A stretch of 64,000 bases of DNA, from NCBI RefSeq assembly GCF_019431355.1, contig NZ_CP080269.1, forward strand, positions 5,327,001 to 5,391,000. The letters run 5' to 3'. Made by a program: the position numbers and the translations under genes. The DNA is from Paenibacillus sp. R14(2021). GTDB lineage: Bacteria; Bacillota; Bacilli; Paenibacillales; Paenibacillaceae. Position 1 is the first letter of the stretch. Each line of letters opens with the position of its first letter. The notes beneath the pieces were generated by a model that saw only the letters and a program-made list of their open reading frames with translations, had not been told where the DNA came from and ran no database searches. Of this stretch, positions 28,801-37,440 are shown one piece after another.

Positions 28801-28906
28801 GCGAATGATTCTGGAGAAGCGTCAGCGTTCGCCTTTGTTTCCAGATGCCAACCTTAACCCATTGTTCAAGGCATCTGGAAACAACAGCGATCGGAAGAAC
28901 ATTCGC
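28801..28906. repeat. Nested inverted repeat forming a 106-nt hairpin
   Basis: Inner arms of 14 perfect bases (28836-28849 and 28870-28883) around a 20-base loop; outer arms GCGAATG (28801-28807) and CATTCGC (28900-28906). No T run follows. This is too long and too elaborate for a simple terminator. It resembles the dispersed intergenic hairpins (REP/MITE-like) of many genomes, but only one copy is in this window. Confidence 0.6.
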
Positions 28907-28960
28907 CTGCGCAGTGACTATGAGGACATGAGCGTGGTTTCAAATAGGGTTTAAAACATG

Positions 28961-29010
28961 AAAAGGGGCTGCCTGCAAGTCATTAAGATGACCGGAGGGC
29001 AGCCCCTATT
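28961..29010 (-). terminator. Terminator of the large AraC-type regulator
   Basis: Arms AGGGGCTGCC (28964-28973) and GGCAGCCCCT (28998-29007), with an A run on the plus side that becomes U on the minus transcript. Confidence 0.7.
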
Positions 29011-29041
29011 ATCTTGATTCGACTTGTCCGCGTTATTCGCT

Positions 29042-31387
29042 TCAGCCGATGTTGCTCTTCAAGCGGTATTCCTTCGGCGTTACGCCGTACTTCTTCTTGA
29101 ACAGCTTGAAGAAGGTGCTTTCGTTGACGTAGCCGACCAATTCCATAATTTCCTTGATGCTGAAGTTCTTCGTCTCCAGGTACTCGCGTGCGCGTGTCAG
29201 CCTGATTTCATTGATGTATTCGCCGACGGAGACCAGCTCGCTTTGCTTGAAGATCCGGCCTACATACGCGGAGGTCATCCGGAGCATGGAGGAGATGCCC
29301 TGCAGGCTGAGGTTCATGTCGGCATAATGATTGGCGACAACATCCTTGATGGCTTCGATGAGCGCGGCATTCGTATCCTGCTCCGACCCACGGCGCTTCT
29401 CGTGAATGTCGTGCAAAGTAAGCCGAAGCAGGTCGGTAATGTCGGATAATGTTTCTTTCTCCAATACTTGTCGACTTAGGGCACTGAGATCGATCGGCAG
29501 CGAGGATATCCGGTTTCCGTTGATTTCCCGAATGGTCGTCTTGATGACGTCGACGATATGAAGCACGCCGTGGACGATATGATCGTAATGGTAGCCGTGC
29601 AGCGGGCTGAGAAGCTGTATGACAGCTGCTTCCATGCCGGCAAGGTCGTTTGTTTTGACTGCTTCGGCGAGCTTCTTCTCCTGGTCGGCGGACATGGCGT
29701 ACTCGGTGCGGGATACATTAGCCCTCACAAGATCCGGCGCAATTAAGGAACGTCTGCCGAATAGCAGCTTATACATCGAGAAGTGAAGCGCCTCGGCGTA
29801 CAGATCGGTAATGGATTCATGGGAACGGGAGATGTCGCTGTAAGCAGCCGACAGAGACAGCTTGTAGTAGTCCATGACAATCTCCTGCAGGCGGGCCAGC
29901 AGCTCCGGCAAATCCGGCAGCTCCGAGCCCAGCGCTCCGCCGCTCAGCAGCAGAACGAGGTGGTCGCTTCGCGCATCGACCATTTCGCAGGCAATCCGAA
30001 GGGGCGCCATTATTTCCCCGGCAATATTCGCGATGGCGAAAGCGTACAGCTGCCGCTCGGTTTCGGTCGTGCGGGCGAGCACGGCCGTATAATCGTCGAT
30101 CTTCAGGACGACCACGACGAACGGCCCGGCTGGATCCAGATTAAGGCCGTATTTGTCGATGCAGGACTCCAATTGATGGCGACTGAACGAGGCGCTTCCG
30201 GTTAGGATGCTGCGCAAATACGAGTGGCGCACGATCGTCTTCTGCTTCTCCTTCTCATCGGTGACGACAAGGAGCTTCTCTGCCATTTCCCCGTAAACAT
30301 TGCCGACGTAGGCAAGCTCGTCGCGAATCGGCTGAGGTGAAGTTTCAGTAACGCCGCCGTGTCTGGTGACGCGGGAGAGCAGCGCTTCAATCGGACGGTA
30401 GAGCTTATGGGCGAGCGCGAAGGATACGATGATCGCAAGCAGCAGGAAGCTGATAATGACGATGACGAAGGTTTCCCGCATTTGGGACACGCCGCCAAGC
30501 ACGGCATTGTAAGGCTGCACGCTGATCACCTTCCATCCGGCCACGCCCATCTGCAGATAGCTGACGATCGATTTGCCTTGCTCCTGAAAGTTATGCGAGA
30601 AGAAGCCGAAGGTTTCTGCCCGGTTCGTCTGGTCTTTACCGAGCGCATAACGCAGATCGTTCAATTCCGGCAGATTCTGCTCTTCGCCGGAGAGGATGAA
30701 GCTGCCGTCTTTATCCATGAGGAAGACGCTGGATTCGTCGGGGGCCGAGAAGCCGTTGACGACCTTCAGGTTATCGAACACCCACTCCGGCTTGACGTTA
30801 AGCACGAGCGCGCTTTCGCGGTTGTTCATGCTCGTGAACGATTCATAGATAATGACGGAGAAGAAGTCGACGGCATTCGGTCGTCCGCTGAAATTCATCG
30901 GTATGAGCTGCAGCTGCGGCAGCTTCTCCGGACGCTTGATTCGTTCGGCGAGCCGGTCCGCCATATAGTGAGCTTCCATCTGGTCCGCAAGCGGTCCAAG
31001 CGCGTAGCTCTTATTGTTATGTCCGTTGTATACGAATATGGAGTGCAGGAAGGACTGCGAATCCATTGCTTTATTCAATTGATTAACGGAATAGATGATA
31101 TCGATATCTTCCTGCTCGGAGTTTGACATCAGCGGGAAATAAAACCGCTCGTCATTATAGAGCGACAGGGCAATATTGTTGACGATCTCCTGCATGAAGG
31201 TAAGGTTGTGGTTGATCTGGTTCATGACCTTTCGGTTTGCTTCCTCCTGCATCTGCAGGACGCGGCGCTCCGCGCTGTAATGAAGCACCGCCGACGACAG
31301 CGACAGCAGAATCACCAGCAGGATCGTGATGGAGAGCAGCATGCGCAGCAGGTAGCGCTTGGACTTATAAGATTGGAGCATTCGCAT
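29042..31387 (-). CDS. Membrane-bound AraC-family regulator (Cache domain, YesN-like)
   Basis: 781 residues. TM1 is near residues 14-36, an extracytoplasmic Cache-like sensor at about 40-285 and TM2 at about 290-312. A cytoplasmic linker follows, then a C-terminal AraC double HTH (LSLQGISSMLRMTSAYVGRIF, FSIKEIMELVGYVNESTFFKLFKKKYGVTPKEYR). ATG 31387 is selected by AAAGGAGG ten bases upstream. Such one-component membrane regulators control adjacent LplABC importers. The extracellular ligand is probably an oligosaccharide. Confidence 0.9.
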   Translation of the reverse strand: MRMLQSYKSKRYLLRMLLSITILLVILLSLSSAVLHYSAERRVLQMQEEANRKVMNQINHNLTFMQEIVNNIALSLYNDERFYFPLMSNSEQEDIDIIYSVNQLNKAMDSQSFLHSIFVYNGHNNKSYALGPLADQMEAHYMADRLAERIKRPEKLPQLQLIPMNFSGRPNAVDFFSVIIYESFTSMNNRESALVLNVKPEWVFDNLKVVNGFSAPDESSVFLMDKDGSFILSGEEQNLPELNDLRYALGKDQTNRAETFGFFSHNFQEQGKSIVSYLQMGVAGWKVISVQPYNAVLGGVSQMRETFVIVIISFLLLAIIVSFALAHKLYRPIEALLSRVTRHGGVTETSPQPIRDELAYVGNVYGEMAEKLLVVTDEKEKQKTIVRHSYLRSILTGSASFSRHQLESCIDKYGLNLDPAGPFVVVVLKIDDYTAVLARTTETERQLYAFAIANIAGEIMAPLRIACEMVDARSDHLVLLLSGGALGSELPDLPELLARLQEIVMDYYKLSLSAAYSDISRSHESITDLYAEALHFSMYKLLFGRRSLIAPDLVRANVSRTEYAMSADQEKKLAEAVKTNDLAGMEAAVIQLLSPLHGYHYDHIVHGVLHIVDVIKTTIREINGNRISSLPIDLSALSRQVLEKETLSDITDLLRLTLHDIHEKRRGSEQDTNAALIEAIKDVVANHYADMNLSLQGISSMLRMTSAYVGRIFKQSELVSVGEYINEIRLTRAREYLETKNFSIKEIMELVGYVNESTFFKLFKKKYGVTPKEYRLKSNIG

Positions 31388-31594
31388 CCGGAAATGACCT
31401 CCTTTGACGGCAAGCCTCATATGCTTTCAGCATTGCATACGCGGAGGCGTATTGCCACTATGAATTTTGCGAATCGCTCCGCGCAGCGAATGATTAAATT
31501 CACAGCCGCACGCGCAGCAGCGAGCAAAAAGCGCAGTTGGCGCGAAACACCGCGTTTGTCATGCTTAGCCTATGTGAAAGGGGATGGATGTAGG

Positions 31595-33694
31595 ATGGGA
31601 CAAACGACGAATGCGCTTGATTATTATGTAGACGCTGTCCATCGACATGAACAAGGTGACGGCTCAGTGCAGCGGCCATGGCTTGAATTGACACAGGCGC
31701 AAGAAGCCGTCCGCGAGAAACTGGCAGCGGGTTTCACCGGGCCTGTGAATGTCTGGATCGGAGCGGGCACGTACCGGCTGGAGAAGCCGCTGCGCTTCGA
31801 TGCGGGAGATTCCGGCACTGGGACATCCTGCAAGGTTAGCTACCGGGCAGCGCCCGGCGCTCGTCCCGTCATTTCCGGTGGACGCGCGCTTACCGGCTGG
31901 GAAGATGCCGGCGACGGCGTCTACCGCTGTTTGATCGGCTGCGATGCACTGCGGCAATTCGGGCATACGTTGTTCGAGAACGGCGTAAGAGCGGTAGAAG
32001 CCCGCAGTCCCAAGCAGGGCTACCATGTCGTCGAGGGAAAGCGGGACGGCGGCAGCGGCCTGGGGTTTCGTTTCAAGCGGGGCGATGTGCCTCCTATTGC
32101 GGATGGCGATCAGGACGGACTCAAGGTGTTTATCTGGCCGGGCGAGGGTGAGTGGAACTGGTTTTCGGAGACGAAGCCCGTCGCCTCCGTGGATTGGGAG
32201 CAGGACATCATTACCTTCCGGGATCCGGCGCCGTGGGGAATTGATAAGGGCTCGCGCTATCGGCTGCAAGGTGCGCGGGAGCTGCTCACGGAGCCAGGTG
32301 AATTTTACCGGGACGAGCGGGAGGGTTATCTGTACTATATCCCGAGGGCGCTTCCTATTGAAGCGCAGGATATCGTGCTTCCGCAGATGATGCGGGTGAT
32401 CGACATTGCGGGAGCCGGGCCGGCTGTCGGCGGGCGCGATGCATCGGACGGCATCGTGCGTCATCTCGAATTTCGCGGGCTCACCGTGGAAATGTCGGAT
32501 ATGCTGCCGTCTTACCGGATGCCGGTTTCCAATCGGGAACGCGACGAGGCGCGCGAAGGCTTGGTCAGGATCGAAAATGCGGAAGAGATCACGATCGCGG
32601 ATTGCACTCTGCGCCATGCCGGGCTGAGCGGCATCGTCTTGAACGGCTGCTGCAAGGAAATACGGATCGAGAATAACGTCATTGAGCACGTTGGCTATAA
32701 CGGTATTTACGCCATCGGCTATGCACCGGGAGAGGGGCCGTTCGGCAGCGCGGCAGAATCGGATGTCAATTGCGGCCAAGTTATCGCGGGCAATACCGTG
32801 CGTTCGGGGGGAGAGCTCATTGGTCATGGCACAGGTATCCAACTCTATCAGAGCGGGGTGTGCACCGTCTCGCGCAACGTCATCAGCGGCATGCCGCGCT
32901 ACGGCATTTCGCTCAAGGGCTTGCGTTCCAAGGCGATGGAGCCGTCCTATTACGGGACGGAGGTAACGTGGGACAATCATTGGACGTTTCTGCACGCTCG
33001 CAATAATACCATCATCGGCAATGATATATCGGATGTCATGAAGGACAGCCAGGACGGCGGCATGTTCGAAGCTTGGGGGGCTGGACTCGGCAATCGGATC
33101 GTGGGCAATCGCTTCCACGACAGCGGGATCTATTTCTCGGTGGGCTACTGCGTTTACTTGGACGACGCCGCGGACGGTTTTCTCGTCGCGCGCAACGTCA
33201 TTCATGATTTGTACAGCGCCGGCTCGGGCTCCTTGTGGTTTGTGATCTTTGCGAAAGGAATCGACAACGTCATCGAAAACAATCTGCTTGTGCGCAACGC
33301 AGCCAAAGCGGCGATCGGCACGCAGGAGATGGCCGGCGAGCCGAATCATAATCTGACGGTGCTGCGCAATGTCGTGATCGATTCGGGCGAACAGCTCTAT
33401 CATTTCATCAATTGGAGTGACGCCCGGCTGGCGGAGGCGGACTACAATCTGTTTTATCGTTCGGACGGCGGTGTACCCACGGTCAGCGGCTTTTACGGCG
33501 GGGACACCTACGGGAAAATTCCGATTCCGTGGGAGGCGTGGCGCGCATTTCTCGGAGGACGGTTCGATGCCCATACCTTATCCGCGCCGCCGCTCATGGA
33601 AGAAAGGGAGCGCGGGCAATTCCGGTTTGGGCCGGAATCGCCGGTGTGGCTGCTTGGTTGGCAGCCGCTTGGGGCGCCCGGGCAGTCTGATTAA
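31595..33694 (+). CDS. Right-handed parallel beta-helix protein (polysaccharide-acting enzyme)
   Basis: 699 residues. The N-terminal part (VNVWIGAGTYRLEKPL, then APGARPVISGGRALTGW) and repeated PbH1 rungs (EITIADCTLRHAGLSGIVL, EIRIENNVIEHVGYNGIYA, NNTIIGNDISDV) define a pectate-lyase-like beta-helix. The layout resembles GH141-type or related beta-helix glycosidases, but no catalytic pair is certain. No signal peptide, so a cytosolic oligosaccharide substrate is likely. A truncated paralogue lies at 34863-35625. ATG 31595 is the best start, with AAAGGGG 11 bases upstream. Confidence 0.8.
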   Translation: MGQTTNALDYYVDAVHRHEQGDGSVQRPWLELTQAQEAVREKLAAGFTGPVNVWIGAGTYRLEKPLRFDAGDSGTGTSCKVSYRAAPGARPVISGGRALTGWEDAGDGVYRCLIGCDALRQFGHTLFENGVRAVEARSPKQGYHVVEGKRDGGSGLGFRFKRGDVPPIADGDQDGLKVFIWPGEGEWNWFSETKPVASVDWEQDIITFRDPAPWGIDKGSRYRLQGARELLTEPGEFYRDEREGYLYYIPRALPIEAQDIVLPQMMRVIDIAGAGPAVGGRDASDGIVRHLEFRGLTVEMSDMLPSYRMPVSNRERDEAREGLVRIENAEEITIADCTLRHAGLSGIVLNGCCKEIRIENNVIEHVGYNGIYAIGYAPGEGPFGSAAESDVNCGQVIAGNTVRSGGELIGHGTGIQLYQSGVCTVSRNVISGMPRYGISLKGLRSKAMEPSYYGTEVTWDNHWTFLHARNNTIIGNDISDVMKDSQDGGMFEAWGAGLGNRIVGNRFHDSGIYFSVGYCVYLDDAADGFLVARNVIHDLYSAGSGSLWFVIFAKGIDNVIENNLLVRNAAKAAIGTQEMAGEPNHNLTVLRNVVIDSGEQLYHFINWSDARLAEADYNLFYRSDGGVPTVSGFYGGDTYGKIPIPWEAWRAFLGGRFDAHTLSAPPLMEERERGQFRFGPESPVWLLGWQPLGAPGQSD

Positions 33695-33737
33695 GGAAAC
33701 GCAGGACAAAGCTCCGCTTTCTCGGCCGGCAAGCCCG

Positions 33738-33757
33738 TCCGCGAGGGCGGATTTTTG
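33738..33757 (+). terminator. Short terminator after the beta-helix gene
   Basis: Arms TCCGC and GCGGA with a four-base loop, followed by five T. The stem is short, so efficiency is uncertain. Confidence 0.45.
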
Positions 33758-33893
33758 CGTCTCTGGCGATAGAAAGCTTGTGAACGGAGCACTGGACTTG
33801 CGTAGGACTTGCAGACGCCATCCGAACGGAGTAATCTAGAGGCACATTGGGAATGCGGCTGAACAGCCGGCATCCATAAAGGAGCGTGCGGGC

Positions 33894-34769
33894 GTGGCTG
33901 TTCGAACGGAGAAGCTGGCTAAAGTGCCGAATGATCTAATTCATGCGCCTTATCATCACGGCATTTTACAAATGAACGGCATAAATGTGGTGGAATCCTG
34001 CTCGCATGCGGATACGCTTCGCGGCTCGATGTATTTGGAGGACCATATGCTGCTGTTTGTCCTTGAGGGCAACTATACGGTGCGTTTCGGCGCCGAGGAG
34101 CATGTCATTCATAAGAACGAGATGGTGCTGCTGCAGAAAGCCATCGTCGTCGATTACGAGAAATCGGGCGAGCCCGCTGCCGGCAATTTACTCGATTATA
34201 TGATGTTCTTCTTGAAGGACGAGCTGCTTGCCGCATTTATTCAGATGGCGGACCTGAAGTCATCCCGGCCTGCCGCGCTTGTGCCGATTTCGGTGAATGC
34301 GGTGAACGACCGGCTGATCAGCTTTATCGAATCGCTTAAGCCGTATTTCAAGGAATCGGACCGGATTGGCGACAACTTGATGAAGATGAAGCTGCTGGAG
34401 CTATTATTTGACGTGGCGGATGCGAACGAGTAATTCCTGCTTCAGTTTTTCCAGCTTAAGCATAAGGAGCGCCGAAGCATCGCGGAAGTGATGGAGGAGA
34501 ACGTGACGAGCCCGGTGACGCTGCAGGATTTGGCTTATCTCTCGGGAAGAAGCTTGTCCACGTTCAAACGGGAATTTCAAGCGCTCTACAACACCTCGCC
34601 CTTGCAGTGGATTCGCGGCAAACGACTGGACATGGCAAGGGATATGCTGACGCATACGTCCATGTCAGTCACGGATGTATGCTTTACCACGGGCTTCGAG
34701 AACGTCGCACATTTCTCCAAGGTGTTCAAGGAGCGCTTCGGCGTCTCGCCTTCAGCGGTCAAGAAGTGA
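33894..34769 (+). pseudogene. AraC-family regulator interrupted by one in-frame stop
   Basis: Residues 1-179 are a cupin-like sensor half, ending DVADANE then TAA at 34431-34433. The same frame continues without shift through FLLQFFQLKHKERRSIAEVMEE to a complete double HTH (VTLQDLAYLSGRSLSTFKREF, MSVTDVCFTTGFENVAHFSKVF), stopping at 34769. A single C-to-T change (CAA to TAA, Gln to stop) explains it. GTG 33894 has AAAGGAG nine bases upstream. Reinitiation at GTG 34488 could still give a free DNA-binding domain. A sequencing error is the other option. Confidence 0.85.
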
Positions 34770-34773
34770 CAGT

Positions 34774-34860
34774 CATCACGCAGGAAGAAGCCGGCAGCCA
34801 AGAGGCTTGCCGGCTTCTTCTATAGCGGGAGCGCAGGTGCAGCGGATTAACGTTTCGTTG
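34774..34860. repeat. 87-bp direct repeat, left copy (with terminator)
   Basis: Identical base for base to 44386-44472. It starts four bases after the AraC stop. It contains a terminator with 13-base perfect arms (34784-34796, 34808-34820) and ends with the last bases of a CotD-like gene whose complete copy lies only at the right repeat. Left and right copies bound about 9.6 kb. Confidence 0.95.
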
Positions 34861-34862
34861 GC

Positions 34863-35625
34863 TTTACCGGGACGAGCGGGAGGGTTATCTGTACTATATC
34901 CCGAGGTCGCTGCCCGTCGAAGCGCAGACCATCGTTCTGCCGCATATGCTGCGGGTGATTGACATCGCAGGCTCGGAGCCGGGGGCCGACGGGCACGAGG
35001 CGGCGGAAGGCATCGTACGTCATCTCGAGTTTCGCGGACTAACCGTAGAGATGTCGGATATGCTGCCGTCTTACCGGATGCCGGTCTCCAATCGGGAATG
35101 CGACGAGGCGCGCGAAGGCTTGATCAGGATCGAAAATGCGGAAGGGATCACGATCGCGGATTGCACCCTGCGCCATTCCGGACTGAGCGGCATCGTCTTG
35201 AACGGCCGCTGCAAGGAGATTCGTATCGAGAACAATGTCATCGAGCAGCTCGGCTTTAACGGCATCTACGCCATCGGCTATGTGCCGGGAGAGGGGCCAA
35301 TCGGCAGCACGGCGGAATCCGACGTCAATTGCGGCCATGTTATCGCGGGCAATACCGTGCGCTTAGGGGGAGAGCTCATCGGCCATGGCACGGGTATCCA
35401 GCTCTATCAGAGCGGGGTGTGCACCGTCTCGCGCAACGTCATCAGCGGCATGCCGCGCTACGGCATTTCGCTCAAGGGCTTGCGTTCCAAGGCGATGGAG
35501 CCGTCCTATTACGGGACGGAGGTAACGTGGGACGATCATTGGACGTTTCTGCTCGCTCGCAATAATTCCATCATCGGTAATGATATATCGGATGTCATGA
35601 AGGACAGCCAGGACGGCGGCATGTT
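34863..35625 (+). pseudogene. Truncated copy of the beta-helix gene
   Basis: 763 bases align without gaps to 32304-33066 of the intact gene. Both ends are cut: homology begins three bases after the 87-bp repeat and stops at 35625. The reading frame is still open across it. The first about 540 bases differ at many sites, but 35402-35533 is identical and 35402-35625 has four differences, a mosaic that suggests gene conversion. It lacks the N-terminal third and the C-terminal rungs, so it is almost surely non-functional. Confidence 0.88.
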
Positions 35626-35691
35626 ATACTCACGGGTATTAAGGAGCAGAGACAGCCTTGCTCGCCTATGCTTCATAAAAGGGTGGACGCG

Positions 35692-37440
35692 ATGTTCAGA
35701 ACTTTTTTGTTTAGCTTTCGCAACAAAATTCTGCTGATTATCTTATTCATTGGAGTTGTGCCCATCTCGGTAACCGGACTATTGGCAAGCATCAAATTTA
35801 ATCATCTTCTGGAAAACCAAGCGCATGAAATTACACGCAAGGCCTTGCAGCAAAGCGAGGGCTATCTGAGCATGTACTTCTCGGAAATCGAGCAAATCGG
35901 CATCTTCGCTTCGACGAACGACCAAATCGTGAGCATATTAAAAAAGGACAAGTTTGCTTCCACCTACGAAAAGGTTGCAGACGCGAATGAAGTAAGCAAC
36001 GAAATGAAGCAATACTTAAAAACGCGGTCGGATATAGAAAGAATGGAAATCCTGGGCTTCAACGGTTTCAGCTATGCAGGCGGGTATTCCAATAAGCGCC
36101 TCGATCTGTCGGAGACCTGGGTGAAGGAAGTGACCAAACGAAACGGGAAGCCCTACTGGTATGCAATCAACGATGGTGAGTTTATGGTCTATTCCAGGCT
36201 GATCACAAGCAATAAATTCAACGAAACGTTGGGCTTTGTCCGTATTATCGTACCCAGTTACCGGCTGGAGTCCGTATTGAATAAGTTTCAAGCGATGGAC
36301 AAGGGCTTCTTGTTATTAATCGACCATCACCTGAACCCGATCATCGGGAGAAGCCAAGATGCGAAGGAGCTGACGCGTTCGCTGACTTTCGAGGATTCGG
36401 AGAAGAATGGGTATCTCGCATTCCGCGGCAATCGGATGCTTATTACGCGATATGAGGTGGATAAAACCGATTGGATGTTCGTATCCGCCGTTCCCATGAA
36501 CGATATTTTGCAGGGCACAGCGCAAATACGCCAGTATTTTCTCAATACGGTCATTATCATTTTACTAGTTACGATCACGATCGCAATATGGACAACCCAG
36601 CGATTTACCAGACCGTTCAAGCAATTTATCCGGTTAATGAAGGACGTAGAGAAAAACAATTTCAAGTCGAGGATGGAAGTCACGACAAAAGATGAAATCG
36701 GTCAGCTGGCTGTCAGCTACAATAGGATGGCGCAGCGCGTAGACAGCTTGATCAAAGAGGTCTACGAGCAGCAAATCCTAAAGAACGAAGCGGAATGGAA
36801 CGCGCTGCAGACGCAGATTAATCCCCATTTTCTATATAATACGCTCGACTCTATCAATTGGATTGCAAGATCGCATAAAATAACCGAAATCGTGAAGATG
36901 GTTACCGCTTTATCCAAGCTCTTCAAACTTTCGCTGTCGAAAACGGATAAACTGATTACGGTGGCGGAGGAGCTGTCGTACATCAGGTATTACTCTCAAA
37001 TTCAAGAGACCCGGTTCTCGGACAGAATCAGCATCATCGTGGATGTGCCCGACTCGGTCATGCAGTATCGGATTCCCCGGTTTATTTTGCAGCCTTTGGT
37101 CGAGAATTCGATCGTCCATGGGCTGGAACGCAAAGAAGGACAAGGGCAGGTGCATATTAAAGGCGCGGAAAATGGGGATAAACTCTTTTTCATTATCCAG
37201 GATAACGGCGTAGGCATCCCCGAACCGAAATTGAAAACGCTTCTATCGATGAACGGGAAGGACCATAACCATTTGGGCTTATCGAACGTGGATGAAAGAA
37301 TAAAGCTCCTTTACGGCCAACAATGGGGCCTGAAGATCGACAGTATAGAAGGAGAAGGCACCATCGTGGAAGTGTGGCTGAAGAAACATATGCTAAGGGA
37401 GGCACCTACGGATGACGTATCATATCCTAATCGTAGATGA
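35692..37440 (+). CDS. YesM-type sensor histidine kinase
   Basis: 582 residues. TM1 at about 10-32, a Cache-like extracytoplasmic domain to about 275, TM2 at 280-300, then HAMP. The HisK domain has the phospho-histidine in LQTQINPHFLYNTLDS, and the ATPase has the N box VENSIVHGLE and IQDNGVGIP. This is the LytS/YesM class that pairs with AraC-type response regulators. ATG 35692 follows AAAAGGGTGG. It overlaps the regulator start by 29 bases. The upstream region is a beta-helix fragment, so its original promoter may be lost. Confidence 0.92.
   Translation: MFRTFLFSFRNKILLIILFIGVVPISVTGLLASIKFNHLLENQAHEITRKALQQSEGYLSMYFSEIEQIGIFASTNDQIVSILKKDKFASTYEKVADANEVSNEMKQYLKTRSDIERMEILGFNGFSYAGGYSNKRLDLSETWVKEVTKRNGKPYWYAINDGEFMVYSRLITSNKFNETLGFVRIIVPSYRLESVLNKFQAMDKGFLLLIDHHLNPIIGRSQDAKELTRSLTFEDSEKNGYLAFRGNRMLITRYEVDKTDWMFVSAVPMNDILQGTAQIRQYFLNTVIIILLVTITIAIWTTQRFTRPFKQFIRLMKDVEKNNFKSRMEVTTKDEIGQLAVSYNRMAQRVDSLIKEVYEQQILKNEAEWNALQTQINPHFLYNTLDSINWIARSHKITEIVKMVTALSKLFKLSLSKTDKLITVAEELSYIRYYSQIQETRFSDRISIIVDVPDSVMQYRIPRFILQPLVENSIVHGLERKEGQGQVHIKGAENGDKLFFIIQDNGVGIPEPKLKTLLSMNGKDHNHLGLSNVDERIKLLYGQQWGLKIDSIEGEGTIVEVWLKKHMLREAPTDDVSYPNRR

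Larger units (their letters stand above)
28494..29041. other. 548-bp intergenic region between importer operon and its regulator
   Basis: It holds the promoter region of the importer operon, the nested inverted repeat at 28801-28906 and the regulator's terminator at 28961-29010. A 76-codon plus-strand frame at 28724-28954 runs through the hairpin, has no family likeness and is probably not a gene. Confidence 0.5.

Noticed and set aside
28724-28954. 76-codon plus-strand frame in the importer promoter region
   Set aside because: It crosses the inverted repeat, has only a weak ribosome site and no recognisable sequence.
31664-33574. 636-codon minus-strand frame opposite the beta-helix gene
   Set aside because: Antisense shadow; the plus-strand product has repeated PbH1 rungs and a matching paralogue fragment.
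34488-34769. Free-standing AraC DNA-binding protein as a separate gene
   Set aside because: The frame is continuous with the upstream half and separated only by one stop codon, so a single broken gene is simpler; reinitiation remains possible.
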